A stretch of 64,000 nucleotides of DNA from Sulfurimonas hongkongensis (lineage in GTDB: Bacteria; Campylobacterota; Campylobacteria; Campylobacterales; Sulfurimonadaceae): assembly GCF_000445475.1 (NCBI RefSeq), contig NZ_AUPZ01000009.1:1-64000 (forward strand). The letters are read 5' to 3'. Below, in pieces: positions 1 through 17,298 of this stretch (the first letter of the stretch is position 1; the number at the start of each line of letters is the position of its first letter). The notes under the pieces are model-generated. The model had not been told where the DNA came from and did not search any database. It was given only the letters and a program-made list of their open reading frames with translations. The translations under genes were made by a program, and so were the position numbers.

Positions 1-3
1 TTA

Positions 4-687
4 CTAAATGTAGCTGACACGAAATTTTAAACGGTCTCCTTTTACTTGGTTGCTTCTTATCTGGGTCTTTTTTTTCTTAAGCTCTTCTTCTAAGGCTTTT
101 TGAATAGCCTCTTGCTTAAGCTTATCTTTTTCTCTAATGCGTTTTATTTTCTCTTCTTGTGCCTCTTTTTTCATAAGCAAATCATCATTTTTCTTCGTAC
201 TTTTAGTTTTTAACTTCTTCTCTTGATCTAAAAACTTTTGTATAACACCCTCTTCATCTATATCCTTAGAGTGCTCAAAATAAAACTCTAAAACCTCATC
301 TTTATGTTTTTGAGTATCTATAAGTCCAGAATTAATTAGCTTACTCCAAAGTAAAGTATTCTCTTGTTCTATGGACTCTTTGTACATATTTTGAGCTAGT
401 CTAAAAAACATATCATTTATTTTTGATAACTCTCTTATGGTTTTTAGATACTTTTTTTTATCTATCTCTTGTGTGCCCTCCTCAATACTAAAACCCATCT
501 CTTTAGCTGCATAAACACTCTTTACATACTCATCTATTTGAGCCTCTTGCTCTTTAAATTCTGATATTTTTTTTAAACTTTCAATTATCTCTACATTGTT
601 ATATATAACATCACCTAAAGCTGAATAAATCTTAGGATTTGCACTAAGAAATGTTGCTAAAAGAAGCAAAATAAGTCTCTTTACCAT
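4..687 (-). CDS. Secreted coiled-coil protein of unknown function
   Basis: I do not recognise this 227-residue protein. It begins with a basic residue and a hydrophobic stretch (VKRLILLLLATFLSA), a likely Sec signal peptide, so it is probably periplasmic. The last third is very rich in Lys and Glu (about residues 160-215) and should form a long charged coiled coil. A TTG at 705 would add six residues, but the ATG at 687 is preceded by GGAA at good spacing and starts exactly at the signal peptide. A TATAAT lies at 716-721. The gene stands alone, divergent from the small membrane protein at 749. Confidence 0.6.
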   Translation of the reverse strand: MVKRLILLLLATFLSANPKIYSALGDVIYNNVEIIESLKKISEFKEQEAQIDEYVKSVYAAKEMGFSIEEGTQEIDKKKYLKTIRELSKINDMFFRLAQNMYKESIEQENTLLWSKLINSGLIDTQKHKDEVLEFYFEHSKDIDEEGVIQKFLDQEKKLKTKSTKKNDDLLMKKEAQEEKIKRIREKDKLKQEAIQKALEEELKKKKTQIRSNQVKGDRLKFRVSYI

Positions 688-715
688 AAAAATTCCATAA
701 AACAATTTTTTTCGT

Positions 716-721
716 ATTATA
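716..721 (-). promoter_or_regulatory. Candidate -10 box of the coiled-coil protein gene
   Basis: The minus strand reads TATAAT about 29 bases before the ATG at 687. No -35 is evident, which is usual for sigma-70 promoters in Campylobacterota. On the other strand TAGAAT at 737-742 could start a nearly leaderless transcript for the gene at 749. Confidence 0.45.
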
Positions 722-748
722 TCAGAATAAAAATGATAGAATTCTCAC

Positions 749-979
749 ATGATAAAGATACTAAAACAAGAACTAATAATCTTCACAGCCCTGCTTACAT
801 TCCTGATACTTATAATGCATCCAGATATGCTTAGCGACCCTACAGTCAGACTTGCAGCTATGCAACAAAAGGAAAATTACACACATCCCTTACTATATAC
901 TTTTTTTGTATACCTGATTTTATTTTTTCTAAGAGCAGTTATTTCTTTGGTTACAAGATTTTTTAAAATAGATAAGTAG
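749..979 (+). CDS. Small two-helix membrane protein of unknown function
   Basis: This 76-residue protein is not recognised. It has two hydrophobic segments (about residues 9-25 and 48-68) separated by a short polar loop, and a basic C-terminus (RFFKIDK), so it is probably an inner-membrane hairpin with both ends inside. No Shine-Dalgarno sequence precedes the ATG. A TAGAAT only 7 bases upstream suggests a leaderless transcript. It is divergent from the coiled-coil gene and convergent with fusA. The clean hydrophobic pattern is the main evidence that it is real. Confidence 0.5.
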   Translation: MIKILKQELIIFTALLTFLILIMHPDMLSDPTVRLAAMQQKENYTHPLLYTFFVYLILFFLRAVISLVTRFFKIDK

Positions 980-1060
980 CAACAAGTTACTAACCTTATG
1001 TGCTTTTTGTAAAAAAGAGTGTAGGAGCCTTGTAACTTTAGAAGAATTTTTAGTGTAGAT

Positions 1061-1086
1061 TCAAAGAGCCAAGAGAGGCTCTTTGA
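1061..1086 (-). terminator. Hairpin terminator after fusA
   Basis: TCAAAGAGCC and GGCTCTTTGA form a perfect 10-bp stem around a 6-base loop, starting 9 bases after the fusA stop codon. There is no strong U-run, so it may act as a 3' stabiliser as well as a terminator of the rpsL-rpsG-fusA transcript. Confidence 0.6.
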
Positions 1087-1095
1087 GAGAAAATA

Positions 1096-3186
1096 TTATC
1101 CATTTCTCTTTTTCTGAATCTCTTCAGAAATATTTCTTGGAACTTCATCATAGTGATGAAACTCCATAGAGTATGTAGCACGTCCCTGAGTAGCTGAACG
1201 CAGATCAGTTGAGTAACCAAACATCTCAGCAAGCGGAACATAAGCATCAACAATTTTGTTACCTGAACGGTCACCCATACTGTTGATTTGTCCACGACGA
1301 CGGTTAAGGTCACCGATAACATCCCCCATAAAATCTTCTGGAACTTCTACTTCAACTTTCATAAGTGGTTCTAGTATAACAGGTCTAGCCTTTCTACAAC
1401 CCTCTTTAAATGCCATTGAAGCAGCAAGTTTAAATGCCATCTCATTCGAGTCAACATCATGATATGAACCATCATAAAGAGTGATATCCATGTCTTCCAT
1501 AGGATAACCTGCTAGTACACCGTTAGACATCGTCTCAGAACACCCTTTTTCAACAGCTGGAATATACTCTTTTGGAATAACCCCACCCTTAATCTCATTG
1601 TGAAAAACAAAACCAGTACCAGCCTCACCTGGCTTAATTCTAAGAAATACATGTCCAAATGCACCACGACCACCTGACTGCTTAGCATATTTGTGTTCTT
1701 GTGTTACTTCGTCTTTGATAGTCTCACGGTAAGAAACCTGTGGAGCACCAACTTCAGCGTCAACCTTGAACTCACGCATCATTCTATCTACAAGAATCTC
1801 AAGGTGAAGCTCACCCATTCCTGAAATAATAGTTTGTCCAGTCTCTTCATCAGTATGAACTCTAAAAGATGGGTCCTCAGCAGCAAGTTTACCTAGTGCC
1901 ATACCCATTTTTTCTTGGTCTGCTTTAGTTTTTGGCTCAACCGCAACAGAGATAACTGGCTCTGGAAAGTCCATTCTCTCTAAAACAACTAAGTCACTTG
2001 AATCACAAAGAGTATCACCTGTAGTAGTTGACTTTAGTCCAACAACTGCACCGATTTCACCTGCATAGATAGTCTTTACATCTTCACGCTTAACCGCATG
2101 CATTTTCATGATACGGCCAATACGCTCTTTTTTATCTTTTGTAGAGTTGTGAACATAAGAACCTGAGTCTAATGAACCGCGATATGCACGAATAAAAGTA
2201 AGTTGACCAACAAATGGATCTGTCATAATTTTAAACGCTAATGCTGCAAATGGACCATTGTCAGTTGAATCAACTAGAACCTCTTTAGTCTCATCATCCA
2301 TCATAGTTCCATTAATTGCTGGAGACTCAACTGGCGATGGTAGGTAAGCAACTACAGCATCTAAAAGAGTTTGTACACCCTTGTTTTTAAATGCAGTACC
2401 TGGAAGCATTGGAACGATAGCCATTCCAATAGTTGCAGCTTTTATAGCAGCTCTAATCTCTTCTTCAGTGATTTCTTCACCTTCAAGAAATTTTTCAGCA
2501 AACTCTTCGTTACCATCAACTTCTGAGAGAGTTTCCAACATTTTTTCTCTGTACTCCTCAGCTATATCTTGAAGCTCAGGACGAATTTCATTAACATCAT
2601 ACATAGATCCAAGAGCTGCATCTTGCGCCCAAGTCATCTCTGTCATAGTAACTAAATCTACAACACCCTCAAAGTTTTCTTCAGCACCGATTGGTAACTG
2701 AATAGGCATAGGATTGCCTTTTAGTCTCTCGATAATCTGTTTTTCAACTTCAAAAAAGTCAGCACCAGTTCTATCCATTTTGTTAACAAAAACAATAGAC
2801 GGAACTTTGTAACGATTTCTTTGTCTCCATACAGTCTCAGACTGAGGCTGAACACCACCAACTGCACAAAAAACTGAAACAGCACCATCAAGAACACGCA
2901 TAGAACGCTCAACTTCAATAGTAAAGTCAACGTGACCCGGAGTGTCAATGATATTTATCTGTTTACCAGCCCACTCACATGTAGTAGCTGCAGAAGTAAT
3001 TGTAATACCTCTCTCTTGTTCTTGTTCCATCCAGTCCATAGTTGCTGAACCATCATGAGTTTCACCCATCTTATGTTCAACACCAGTATAAAAAAGTATT
3101 CTCTCTGTTGTTGTAGTTTTTCCTGCATCAATGTGTGCAGCAATACCAATGTTTCTTACGTCGTTTAAGTCATGTGATCTCGGCAT
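1096..3186 (-). CDS. fusA: Elongation factor G
   Basis: This is the ribosomal translocase GTPase (696 residues, normal length). The GTP-binding motifs are visible: the P-loop AHIDAGKTT at about residue 17, DTPGH at about 82 and NKMD at about 136. Domains II-V follow without a break. It is the last gene of rpsL-rpsG-fusA, and its ATG lies 11 bases after the rpsG stop. tuf is not in this operon but lies 14 kb upstream with its own promoter. The identification is secure. Confidence 0.98.
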   Translation of the reverse strand: MPRSHDLNDVRNIGIAAHIDAGKTTTTERILFYTGVEHKMGETHDGSATMDWMEQEQERGITITSAATTCEWAGKQINIIDTPGHVDFTIEVERSMRVLDGAVSVFCAVGGVQPQSETVWRQRNRYKVPSIVFVNKMDRTGADFFEVEKQIIERLKGNPMPIQLPIGAEENFEGVVDLVTMTEMTWAQDAALGSMYDVNEIRPELQDIAEEYREKMLETLSEVDGNEEFAEKFLEGEEITEEEIRAAIKAATIGMAIVPMLPGTAFKNKGVQTLLDAVVAYLPSPVESPAINGTMMDDETKEVLVDSTDNGPFAALAFKIMTDPFVGQLTFIRAYRGSLDSGSYVHNSTKDKKERIGRIMKMHAVKREDVKTIYAGEIGAVVGLKSTTTGDTLCDSSDLVVLERMDFPEPVISVAVEPKTKADQEKMGMALGKLAAEDPSFRVHTDEETGQTIISGMGELHLEILVDRMMREFKVDAEVGAPQVSYRETIKDEVTQEHKYAKQSGGRGAFGHVFLRIKPGEAGTGFVFHNEIKGGVIPKEYIPAVEKGCSETMSNGVLAGYPMEDMDITLYDGSYHDVDSNEMAFKLAASMAFKEGCRKARPVILEPLMKVEVEVPEDFMGDVIGDLNRRRGQINSMGDRSGNKIVDAYVPLAEMFGYSTDLRSATQGRATYSMEFHHYDEVPRNISEEIQKKRNG

Positions 3187-3197
3187 CTTTTATCCTA

Positions 3198-3677
<480 letters not shown>

Positions 3678-3781
3678 TTACTTCAATTTGTTTTTTTCAA
3701 ATTTACTCAAAATAAATTAGTTAAAATTTATCCTGTAGCTACTTGAATATTATCCAGCATTTGCTAAAACACCATTTCAAA

Positions 3782-3856
3782 ATGAAACTAGTTTCATGAG
3801 CTCTCTGCTGAAGAGAACTTAGCGTTAGCGTAGTAAAACGGACTTGTTCGTTTTAC
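3782..3856 (-). repeat. Structured three-hairpin repeat, copy 1 (rpsL-rpsG gap)
   Basis: Three hairpins follow each other. A 16-base perfect palindrome centred on CTAG lies at 3782-3797. TCTCT/AGAGA around GCTGA lies at 3802-3816. After the conserved linker TTAGCGTTAGCGTAG comes an 8-bp stem, GTAAAACG/CGTTTTAC, around the loop GACTTGTT (3833-3856). Order, linker and loops match the nusG-rplK array in reverse orientation, but the stems differ. Confidence 0.75.
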
Positions 3857-3896
3857 GTACTAAATGTAATAGCGGTACTAAAAAAATAATCTCTGA

Positions 3897-4271
3897 TTAT
3901 TTTTTTGGTCTTTTTGTTCCGTATTTAGAACGAGCAACAGTACGACCAGTAACACCAGCAGTATCTAGTGCACCACGAACGATATGATACTTAACACCTG
4001 GTAAGTCTTTAATACGACCACCACGAACTAGTACGATTGAGTGCTCTTGAAGGTTGTGACCCTCACCACCAATATAAGAGATAACTTCAAAACCTGAAGT
4101 TAATCTAACTTTTGCAACTTTTCTCAAAGCCGAGTTAGGTTTTTTAGGTGTAGTTGTGTAAACACGAGTACAAACACCACGACGCTGTGGACATGATACA
4201 AGAGCTGGTGACTTTAAATTTTTAGTCATTTTTTTACGCTCTTTGCGAATCAATTGATTGATTGTAGGCAT
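3897..4271 (-). CDS. rpsL: 30S ribosomal protein S12
   Basis: S12 is the decoding-centre protein in which streptomycin resistance arises. It has 124 residues. The [19 protein letters not shown] and [10 protein letters not shown] regions are the conserved ones, with Lys at both classic resistance positions. AAAGGAATTGT precedes the ATG. It is the first gene of rpsL-rpsG-fusA, with a likely own promoter at 4327. Confidence 0.98.
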   Translation of the reverse strand: MPTINQLIRKERKKMTKNLKSPALVSCPQRRGVCTRVYTTTPKKPNSALRKVAKVRLTSGFEVISYIGGEGHNLQEHSIVLVRGGRIKDLPGVKYHIVRGALDTAGVTGRTVARSKYGTKRPKK

Positions 4272-4326
4272 ACAATTCCTTTACTTAATTTTTTCCAGTA
4301 GAATTTAATCCTCTAAATATTAGAGA

Positions 4327-4332
4327 ATTATA
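4327..4332 (-). promoter_or_regulatory. Candidate -10 box for rpsL-rpsG-fusA
   Basis: TATAAT lies on the minus strand 56 bases before the rpsL ATG, after the GTGTC context and downstream of the rpoC hairpin at 4482. This suggests the str genes can be transcribed separately from rpoBC. The rest of the 251-base rpoC-rpsL gap is AT-rich with nothing else recognised. Confidence 0.5.
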
Positions 4333-4481
4333 GACACGAGATAATACAAAAATTGTGATTAAAGTTAGCTTATTTTAAGGATATTTTAATAGTTAATATA
4401 AAAAGTGTGAATTTAAAGTCTGTTATATGAGTCATAAGAACTCTTAAAAAAAGAATTTATCTATATAATAAAGTAGATATC

Positions 4482-4506
4482 AAAATACGAGCAATGCTCG
4501 TATTTT
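4482..4506 (-). terminator. Hairpin terminator after rpoC
   Basis: AAAATACGAGC and GCTCGTATTTT form an 11-bp perfect stem around a 3-base loop, about 16 bases past the rpoC stop. The descending arm ends in TTTT, so it can act as an intrinsic terminator or attenuator between rpoC and rpsL. Confidence 0.65.
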
Positions 4507-4522
4507 AAATATAAAAAAGCTA

Positions 4523-13178
<8,656 letters not shown>

Positions 13179-13253
13179 CTACCTCGATAAGTAATTAGTA
13201 TCATATTCAAGCGTCCTTGAATGATTATGTGGGGCTCAATAAAAGAGCTTAAT

Positions 13254-13288
13254 TTAAGTAAGGGAGATAAAAAATCTCCCTTACTTAA
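13254..13288 (-). promoter_or_regulatory. Attenuator or processing hairpin in the rplL-rpoB gap
   Basis: A perfect 15-bp inverted repeat (arms 13254-13268 and 13274-13288, core AAGGGAGAT/ATCTCCCTT) encloses a 5-base A/T loop. No long U-run follows on the minus strand. Position and shape fit a partial terminator or an RNase III site that lowers rpoBC expression relative to L7/L12, as is known in E. coli. The function here is inferred. Confidence 0.6.
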
Positions 13289-13368
13289 TAGTGCTTATAA
13301 ACGACATAAGGGCACTTTTACCAAGAGACTTTTGTCTCATCGCAAAAGCGCCCATTTTTAACAAGTCT

Positions 13369-13392
13369 ACTAGAGAAGAAAACTTCTCTAGT
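13369..13392 (-). terminator. Hairpin just after rplL
   Basis: ACTAGAGAAG/CTTCTCTAGT forms a perfect 10-bp stem around a 4-base loop, 14 bases past the rplL stop. No U-run follows, so it is more likely a 3'-end stabiliser or a processing site than a full terminator. A weaker stem (AGTGC/GCACT) lies between this hairpin and the one at 13254. Confidence 0.5.
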
Positions 13393-13406
13393 ATTAGAAG
13401 CAGAAA

Positions 13407-13778
13407 TTATTTAACTTCTACAGTTGCGCCAGCTTCTTCAAGTGCTTTCTTAGCTTCTTCTGCTGCATCTTTATCTACACCCTCTTTGATTGTAGATGGT
13501 AGAGCTTCACATGCATCTTTTGCTTCTTTTAAGCCAAGACCAGTAAGTGTACGAACTGCTTTAATAACGCCAATTTTCTTAGCACCAGCATCAGTTAAAA
13601 CAACATCAAACTCAGTTTTTTCTTCAGCAGCTTCAGCGCCAGCAGCAGCGCCACCAGCCATTGCTACTGGTTGTGCAGATACACCAAATTTTTCTTCAAA
13701 CTCTTTTACTAATTCAGAAAGTTCTAATACAGAAAGTCCTGAAATAAATTCTAATACGTCTTCTTTAGTTACAGCCAT
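13407..13778 (-). CDS. rplL: 50S ribosomal protein L7/L12
   Basis: This is the acidic stalk protein that recruits translation factors (123 residues). It has an N-terminal dimerisation helix, an Ala/Gly/Glu-rich hinge at about residues 40-54 and the C-terminal factor-binding domain ([17 protein letters not shown]). It is downstream of rplJ. Its AAGG ribosome-binding sequence lies in one arm of an 11-bp hairpin (13789-13815), which may affect translation. Confidence 0.98.
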   Translation of the reverse strand: MAVTKEDVLEFISGLSVLELSELVKEFEEKFGVSAQPVAMAGGAAAGAEAAEEKTEFDVVLTDAGAKKIGVIKAVRTLTGLGLKEAKDACEALPSTIKEGVDKDAAEEAKKALEEAGATVEVK

Positions 13779-13788
13779 TTTGCTATTT

Positions 13789-13815
13789 CCTTAAATTTAT
13801 TTTATAAATTTAAGG
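13789..13815 (-). promoter_or_regulatory. Hairpin covering the rplL ribosome-binding site
   Basis: CCTTAAATTTA and TAAATTTAAGG pair perfectly (11 bp) around a 5-base loop. On the minus-strand RNA the 3' arm ends in AAGG, the best Shine-Dalgarno match for rplL, 10 bases from its ATG. Folding would hide the site. Regulation is an inference. Confidence 0.5.
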
Positions 13816-13837
13816 GAACCTTAACATCTATTTATAC

Positions 13838-13912
13838 GCTCAAGGAAGTAATTCCTTGAGCTACGCTAACGCTAAGTTTCCCTCGGCGGGATGCCCATCG
13901 CACTAGTGCGAT
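13838..13912 (+). repeat. Structured three-hairpin repeat, copy 2 (rplJ-rplL gap)
   Basis: A 10-bp stem (GCTCAAGGAA with its complement, loop GTAA) lies at 13838-13861. It is followed by the conserved linker CTACGCTAACGCTAAG, then TCCC/GGGA around TCGGC (13879-13891), then a 16-base perfect palindrome centred on CTAG (13897-13912). The layout equals the nusG-rplK unit on the plus strand. Only the loop of the first hairpin differs from the other copies. Confidence 0.7.
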
Positions 13913-13959
13913 TTTCTTTGCCCATTAGTCTAGTTTATTAGACAACTTTTAGAATTGAA

Positions 13960-14445
13960 CTAAGCCGCTTCTTGTTCTTTTTTCTCTTTAAGAGCGTTAA
14001 GACCAAATCCAAGATTTGTAAGTGGAGCCATCCAAGTAGCAGCAAGCATACCTAGAAGTTCTTCACGTCCTGGAAGTTTAGCAAATGCTTCAACTCTAGC
14101 AGCATCTGAAACCTCACGATCAACATAAGCAGACTTGATAATAAACTTATCATTCTTCTTTGCAAAATCGCTAACTACTTTAGAAGTAGCAACAGAATCC
14201 GCGCCCCAAACTAAAATATTTGTATCTTTTAACTCAACACCACTCAACTGGGCATTTTTAAGCGCAATGGTTGCTAAAGTATTTTTAACAACTTGTACTT
14301 TTGCTTCTTTAGCACGAGCAGCTATTCTTAAACTTTCTAACTCAGGAACGCTCAAACCTTTGTAATCACAAAAGATTACAGATTGCGCGTCTTTAAACTC
14401 AGTAGAAAGAACTTCAATAATTTCAGCTTTTTGTGTTTTTGTCAT
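13960..14445 (-). CDS. rplJ: 50S ribosomal protein L10
   Basis: L10 anchors the L7/L12 stalk to 23S rRNA and is the usual autogenous repressor of its operon. An upstream in-frame codon would allow ten more residues, but the ATG at 14445 has a perfect AAAGGAGA sequence 7 bases before it, giving 161 residues beginning MTKTQKAEI. It lies between rplA and rplL, with a 142-base leader upstream that may bind the L10-L12 complex. Confidence 0.97.
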   Translation of the reverse strand: MTKTQKAEIIEVLSTEFKDAQSVIFCDYKGLSVPELESLRIAARAKEAKVQVVKNTLATIALKNAQLSGVELKDTNILVWGADSVATSKVVSDFAKKNDKFIIKSAYVDREVSDAARVEAFAKLPGREELLGMLAATWMAPLTNLGFGLNALKEKKEQEAA

Positions 14446-14453
14446 AGAATATC

Positions 14454-14587
14454 TCCTTTCCAGACAACACTTCAATAGGTTAGTTAAACTAATTAAGCTT
14501 TCGCTCCTATATCTTTAGTCCATAAAATGCAGTTACCAAAGTAAAGTAACTTTATAGTGCCTTAAAAATTAAGACACTAAAAATTAC
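14454..14587 (-). promoter_or_regulatory. Possible L10 leader between rplA and rplJ
   Basis: The gap holds two stems: TAGTG-CTTAA with TTAAG-CACTA right after the rplA stop, and AGTTAC/GTAACT in the middle. A further unpaired segment runs up to the strong rplJ ribosome-binding site. L10-L12 leaders regulate this operon in many bacteria. I see the stems and the position but cannot confirm the kink-turn. Confidence 0.35.
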
Positions 14588-15286
14588 TTATTTTATATCT
14601 AAAAGTTCCATAACATCAAGTTTTAAAGCTGGGCTCATAGTTAGACTAAGTGCTGCATTTTTGATGTAACGACCCTTTGCAGATGCTGGTTTTTGTTTAT
14701 TTATTGCTGAAACAAAGGAGCTTAAGTTTTCAGAGATTTGAGTAGCTTCAAAGCTAGCTTTACCAATTCCTGCATGGACATTACCTTTTTTATCTACTCT
14801 AAAGTTAACTTGTCCACCCTTAACATTCTTAACAGCAGTTGCAACATCTGGAGTTACAGTACCTGTTTTTGGGTTAGGCATAAGACCTTTTGGTCCTAAA
14901 ATACGACCAATTTGACCAACAAGTCCCATACAGTCTGGTGCAGCTACAACTACATCAAAGTTAAAGATTCCCTCTTTGATTTGTGCTACTAACTCATCAG
15001 TACCTACAATATCAGCTCCAGCAGCCTTAGCTTCATCAGCCTTAGCACCCTTAGCAAAAACAGCAACACGAACAGTCTTACCAGTTCCGTGTGGAAGTAC
15101 AATAGCACCACGAATCATCTGATCTGCGTGTCTTGGATCTACATTTAAGTTTAGTGCAACCTCTACAGTCTCATCAAACTTCGCACTTTTAAGCTCTTTA
15201 AGCATAGTAGCAGCTTCTACTACACTATATGATTTTGTATTATCAACTTTTTCTAATAATTGTTTATATCTTTTACTCATTTTCAA
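14588..15286 (-). CDS. rplA: 50S ribosomal protein L1
   Basis: L1 forms the mobile stalk at the E site and represses its own operon in many bacteria. It has 232 residues. The conserved [15 protein letters not shown] and [14 protein letters not shown] regions are present. The start could be either of the first two Met codons (MKMSKRY). CAGGAG lies upstream. It follows rplK by 66 bases. Confidence 0.97.
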   Translation of the reverse strand: MKMSKRYKQLLEKVDNTKSYSVVEAATMLKELKSAKFDETVEVALNLNVDPRHADQMIRGAIVLPHGTGKTVRVAVFAKGAKADEAKAAGADIVGTDELVAQIKEGIFNFDVVVAAPDCMGLVGQIGRILGPKGLMPNPKTGTVTPDVATAVKNVKGGQVNFRVDKKGNVHAGIGKASFEATQISENLSSFVSAINKQKPASAKGRYIKNAALSLTMSPALKLDVMELLDIK

Positions 15287-15352
15287 ATTCTCCTGTGAAA
15301 TTCTGCCACAAAGTTTTAAATCATTGTGGTCGATGATTTTATTTTTTAAATA

Positions 15353-15778
15353 TTAGTCAACAATCTCTATACCGATTGAACGAGCTGAGCCAGCAATAGT
15401 ACTTGCAGCCATCTCTTTATCATCAGTATTTAAATCCTCAATCTTAGTATCAACTATCTCCATAAGTTGTGCACGAGTGATTTTTCCTACTTTATTTTTA
15501 AGAGGGTTATCACTACCTTTTTTAAGTCCAGCAGCTTTCATAAGAAGTGCTCCAGCAGGTGGTTGCTTAGTGACAAATGTAAAGCTTCTATCTGTATAAA
15601 CAGTAATGATAACAGGAACTTTAAATCCCATCTTATCTTTTGTTTTTTCATTGAATGCTTTAGTAAATTCCATGATATTAACACCACGTTGCCCTAGTGC
15701 AGGTCCCACTGGAGGTGCAGGGTTTGCCTTACCAGCTTCAATATGTAGCTTGATATAATCCATAACTTTTTTTGCCAT
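15353..15778 (-). CDS. rplK: 50S ribosomal protein L11
   Basis: L11 forms the GTPase-associated centre and is needed for RelA activation in the stringent response. It has 141 residues, with the conserved [19 protein letters not shown] segment and Pro-rich N-terminal domain. AAGGAAAC precedes the ATG. The 521-base gap to nusG is exceptional for this gene pair and is filled by the 90-bp tandem array and a long inverted repeat. Confidence 0.97.
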   Translation of the reverse strand: MAKKVMDYIKLHIEAGKANPAPPVGPALGQRGVNIMEFTKAFNEKTKDKMGFKVPVIITVYTDRSFTFVTKQPPAGALLMKAAGLKKGSDNPLKNKVGKITRAQLMEIVDTKIEDLNTDDKEMAASTIAGSARSIGIEIVD

Positions 15779-15803
15779 GTTGTTTCCTTTTTATTTATTT
15801 AAT

Positions 15804-16223
15804 ACGCAATCCGAACAAGTCCGGCTTGCTACGCTAACGCTTGGTTTTCCTCAGCGGAAGGCTCGCGCGACTTGTCGCTTTACTATTTTTGTTACGCAAT
15901 CCGAACAAGTCCGGCTTGCTACGCTAACGCTTGGTTTTCCTCAGCGGAAGGCTCGCGCGACTTGTCGCTTTACTATTTTTGTTACGCAATCCGAACAAGT
16001 CCGGCTTGCTACGCTAACGCTTGGTTTTCCTCAGCGGAAGGCTCGCGCGACTTGTCGCTTTACTATTTTTGTTACGCAATCCGAACAAGTCCGGCTTGCT
16101 ACGCTAACGCTTGGTTTTCCTCAGCGGAAGGCTCGCGCGACTTGTCGCTTTACTATTTTTGTTACGCAATCCGAACAAGTCCGGCTTGCTACGCTAACGC
16201 TTGGTTTTCCTCAGCGGAAGGCT
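15804..16223 (+). repeat. Perfect 90-bp tandem array of the structured repeat (nusG-rplK gap)
   Basis: Units start at 15804, 15894, 15984, 16074 and 16164. The first four are complete and the fifth stops after 60 bases. I see no difference between units. Each unit holds hairpin A (CCG/CGG, extended by GCAA/TTGC, loop AACAAGTC), the linker CTACGCTAACGC, hairpin B (TTCC/GGAA, loop TCAGC) and hairpin C (GCGACTTGTCGC). Two plus-strand frames stay open only because 90 is a multiple of 3. Confidence 0.95.
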
Positions 16224-16242
16224 TAAATCATTATTACTTTAG

Positions 16243-16289
16243 CTACGCTAAATCTAAACTTTAGTTATTAAAGCTTAGGTTTAGCGTAG
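16243..16289. repeat. Long inverted repeat after nusG
   Basis: Two 21-base arms (16243-16263 and 16269-16289) pair with only two non-Watson-Crick positions around a 5-base loop. Both ends carry the same CTACGCTAA core as the repeat linker, in opposite orientation. It begins 11 bases after the nusG stop and could end or stabilise the secE-nusG message. It may also have arisen from two inverted repeat copies. Confidence 0.75.
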
Positions 16290-16299
16290 TAAAATAGAA

Positions 16300-16827
16300 T
16301 TAGATAATCTTCTCAACCTGAGTGTAAGAGATATCAACTGGTGTAGATCTTCCAAATATTGAGACATTCAGTTTTAAAGTACCATGTTCTAAGTCATACT
16401 CATCAACTGTTGCCGTAAAGTTTGCAAATGGTCCATCTATGATGCGAACAGTTTCACCATTATCAAAATATACTTTTGGTTTAGGCGCTGCACGGTTGTT
16501 TACACGGTCTAAAATAACATTAATATCTTGTTCGCTTAGTGGTGTTGGTATATTCGCTTCACCAATAAACCCAGATACTTTTGGTAGAGCAGTGATTAAA
16601 TGCTGAATTTCTGTATTTAAATCTATATTTGCAAAAACATACCCTGAATATAAAGAGCGCTCAGTTATCTTCTTTTTACCATCTTTTACTTCTATAACAT
16701 CCTCAGTAGGAACAATCACTTCTGAGATATGATCTTGTAGACCCATCTCTTCAATCATGTTAAAGATAGCGTCACGAACAGCTCTCTCGCTACCATATGT
16801 TTGGATTGAGTACCATTTATGTGCCAT
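16300..16827 (-). CDS. nusG: Transcription termination/antitermination factor NusG
   Basis: NusG binds RNA polymerase and couples it to the ribosome or Rho. It has 175 residues. The NGN domain begins KWYSIQTYGSERAV and the KOW motif is at the C-terminus (about residues 128-160, DGPFANFTATV). AAGGAAA before the ATG overlaps the secE stop, so the two genes are coupled. The large gap that follows separates it from rplK. Confidence 0.97.
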   Translation of the reverse strand: MAHKWYSIQTYGSERAVRDAIFNMIEEMGLQDHISEVIVPTEDVIEVKDGKKKITERSLYSGYVFANIDLNTEIQHLITALPKVSGFIGEANIPTPLSEQDINVILDRVNNRAAPKPKVYFDNGETVRIIDGPFANFTATVDEYDLEHGTLKLNVSIFGRSTPVDISYTQVEKII

Positions 16828-16837
16828 ATTTTTTTCC

Positions 16838-17017
16838 TTAACCTAAAAGTGCTGACATAACAGAAGACATTACCAAGTCAACTAAAGCTAAAAAAGCTGC
16901 TATTACAGTTACAACTATTAAAACAGATATGTAAGCTTGCTTAACCTGACCTTTAGTTGGAAAGATTACCTTAGTCAGTTCTGATCTTGCGTTTCTTATA
17001 TGTGTACCTAATTTCAT
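16838..17017 (-). CDS. secE: Protein translocase subunit SecE
   Basis: This is the small SecYEG subunit: 59 residues with one membrane helix (about 31-50) after an amphipathic basic segment (RSELTKVIFPTKGQVKQAY). That is the short single-helix form, and its place directly before nusG is diagnostic. AGGAAAG lies before the ATG, and a TATAAT at 17041 lies between it and tRNA-Trp. Confidence 0.93.
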   Translation of the reverse strand: MKLGTHIRNARSELTKVIFPTKGQVKQAYISVLIVVTVIAAFLALVDLVMSSVMSALLG

Positions 17018-17040
17018 TAAACTTTCCTAAAAGTGCATTG

Positions 17041-17046
17041 ATTATA
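17041..17046 (-). promoter_or_regulatory. Candidate -10 box for secE-nusG
   Basis: TATAAT on the minus strand, 24 bases before the secE ATG and 39 bases downstream of tRNA-Trp. It would allow secE-nusG transcription independent of the tRNA. Confidence 0.45.
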
Positions 17047-17084
17047 AATAAAGCTACTAAAGCTTTACTAATAATAAATGTAAG

Positions 17085-17160
17085 TGGCAGGCGTAGAGAG
17101 ACTCGAACTCCCAACACCCGGATTTGGAATCCGGTGCTCTACCATTGGAGCTATACGCCT
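17085..17160 (-). tRNA. tRNA-Trp (CCA)
   Basis: A full cloverleaf of 76 bases with encoded CCA. The acceptor AGGCGTA pairs with TACGCCT. The anticodon stem CCGGA/TCCGG encloses the loop TTCCAAA, so the anticodon is CCA. It lies between rpmG and secE, the usual place in this phylum. Confidence 0.96.
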
Positions 17161-17174
17161 AAGTATCATTTTAT

Positions 17175-17285
17175 ACGCAATTTGAACAAGTCCAAATCAC
17201 TACGCTAACGCTGGGTTTTCTTCAGCAGAAAGCTCATGCGACTAGTCGCTTTACTATTTTTGTATGCTACTTGAACAAAGTCCAA
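17175..17285 (+). repeat. Structured three-hairpin repeat, copy 4 (tRNA-Trp-rpmG gap)
   Basis: Hairpin A is ATTTG/CAAAT around AACAAGTC (17180-17197). After the linker CTACGCTAACGC, hairpin B is TTTCT/AGAAA around TCAGC (17217-17231), and hairpin C is the palindrome GCGACTAGTCGC (17238-17249). About 90 bases after the start, a partial second hairpin A (TTG/CAA) begins. Stems differ from the array while loops stay the same. Confidence 0.8.
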
Positions 17286-17298
17286 AGCGCATTTAAAC

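Noticed and set aside
15804-16223. CRISPR array
   Set aside because: Units are 90 bp and identical with no variable spacers, and no cas gene is near.
15777-16264. Two long plus-strand frames of about 130-149 residues made of 30-residue repeats
   Set aside because: They are a side effect of a 90-bp tandem repeat whose length is a multiple of 3. There is no credible start region, two frames are open at once, and they run against an essential operon.
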